Below, piece after piece: positions 63,668-64,000 of a DNA stretch of 64,000 nt. The notes below the pieces were generated by a model. It saw only the letters and a program-made list of their open reading frames with translations, did not search any database and was not told the DNA's origin. Source of the DNA: Verrucomicrobiia bacterium. Its GTDB lineage: Bacteria > Verrucomicrobiota > Verrucomicrobiia > Verrucomicrobiales > DEV007. A program made the position numbers and the translations under genes. Positions within the stretch are counted from its first letter, which is position 1. Every line of letters begins with the position of its first letter. The stretch spans positions 124,001-188,000 of the forward strand of contig JAUIAH010000010.1 in assembly GCA_030425385.1 (NCBI GenBank). The letters are read 5' to 3'.

Positions 63668-64000
63668 ATGCGCACGGTCATGGCACTCGTCTTTCTGATA
63701 GGGGGATTTCTTAGCAATGGACATGGTGAGACGGAACTGCGGTGGAGAGCGTTACCTGATCTACCTCCCGAGCCAGGAGCGGATACTCAGCCTGGGGTGG
63801 CCGGACCGTTTGCCGGACGCGATGGGGAGGTCTTGATCGTGGCAGGAGGCGCGAATTTCCCCCATGAGCCTTTGTGGGAGACCGCCAAGGTTTGGCAGGA
63901 TGAGATCTTCGTGCTTGATCGGAGCGGGGAGAGCGATGTTTGGCGAGATGGCGGACGTCTTCCAACGCCACTCGCTTACGGCACTGCGGTTACCATCGGA
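63668..64000 (+). CDS. Kelch-type mutarotase/sialate epimerase, N-terminal fragment
   Basis: The first 111 codons of a secreted protein cut by the right edge. A signal peptide (to about GHG-ET) precedes WRALPDLPPEPG, AGPFAGRDGEVLIVAGGANFPHEPLWE, shortened here to its key words PFAGRDGEVLIVAGGANFP, and FVLDRSG. This opening matches the cyclically-permuted mutarotase/NanM kelch-propeller family. Such enzymes interconvert sialic acid anomers, but some act on other sugars; a final assignment needs the rest of the gene. Confidence 0.8.
   Translation, partial: MRTVMALVFLIGGFLSNGHGETELRWRALPDLPPEPGADTQPGVAGPFAGRDGEVLIVAGGANFPHEPLWETAKVWQDEIFVLDRSGESDVWRDGGRLPTPLAYGTAVTIG

Noticed and set aside
1..64000. 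rRNA, tRNA, riboswitch or prophage features
   Set aside because: No tRNA-like cloverleaf, rRNA signature, riboswitch motif, integrase or phage structural gene was recognised on either strand.

Overview
The window looks like a GC-rich chromosomal segment from the phylum Verrucomicrobiota (PVC superphylum), probably a free-living, possibly marine, member of the Verrucomicrobiales. The evidence is a lexA gene preceded by a perfect TGTTC-N4-GAACA operator (the motif described for Verrucomicrobia), an exosortase-associated protein of the TIGR04073 type, a PVC-type heme-binding fusion protein, a GreA with a chlamydia-like long N-terminal extension, a LEPR-XLL giant surface protein, a RAYT-type transposase, and scarce Shine-Dalgarno sequences. 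No rRNA, tRNA, CRISPR array, prophage or plasmid function was seen.

Layout. 1-6357 (minus): the N-terminal 2119 codons of a giant LEPR-XLL surface protein that runs off the left edge. 6539-8132 (minus): low-molecular-weight protein tyrosine phosphatase and a RAYT transposase. 8338-10578 (plus): three small membrane-protein genes (GYF/RDD, B-box-like zinc finger, 2-TM). 10614-12098 (minus): an orphan P-loop ATPase with a C-terminal membrane segment. 12423-16991 (plus): a 1522-residue secreted LamG/TSP3 protein with a CTACAC-repeat leader and a strong terminator. 17096-20651 (minus): a DUF58 and transglutaminase (TgpA-like) pair. 20862-24918 (plus): outer-membrane beta-barrel, TPR protein, ComEC. 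24925-26775 (minus): extended GreA. 26908-27318 (plus): TIGR04073 protein with terminator.

27514-31955 (plus) is the most interesting module: a LuxE/PaaK-like adenylating enzyme, an aldehyde-dehydrogenase-superfamily reductase, an iron-dependent alcohol dehydrogenase and a stand-alone methyltransferase resembling the C-terminal (4-mercaptohistidine N-methyltransferase) domain of OvoA. They are tightly packed and suggest reduction of a carboxylate to an alcohol coupled with N-methylation, possibly an ovothiol-like metabolite. lexA follows with its own SOS box.

33601-47954 (plus) is a close-packed run: an ECF sigma factor, a predicted anti-sigma-like/vWA (YfbK) fusion, a 2322-residue multi-domain membrane protein, a TRIC/UPF0126 channel, and an S9 (DPP-IV-like) peptidase split by an apparent -1 frameshift. 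48055-56846 holds an 1849-residue ThuA/DUF1080/PVC-heme fusion and a 1063-residue secreted protein of unknown function. 56886-60275 is a myo-inositol catabolic cluster (iolA-, iolE-, iolG-like), followed by a 1010-residue DUF4175-like coiled-coil membrane protein, a small 74-residue protein on the minus strand, and the start of a kelch-type mutarotase/sialate epimerase at the right edge.

Across the whole window the word TTGTTAG (core GTTAG/CTAAC) recurs on both strands far more often than base composition predicts. Most positions and motifs below were read by eye; family names rest on motif recognition, not on searches.
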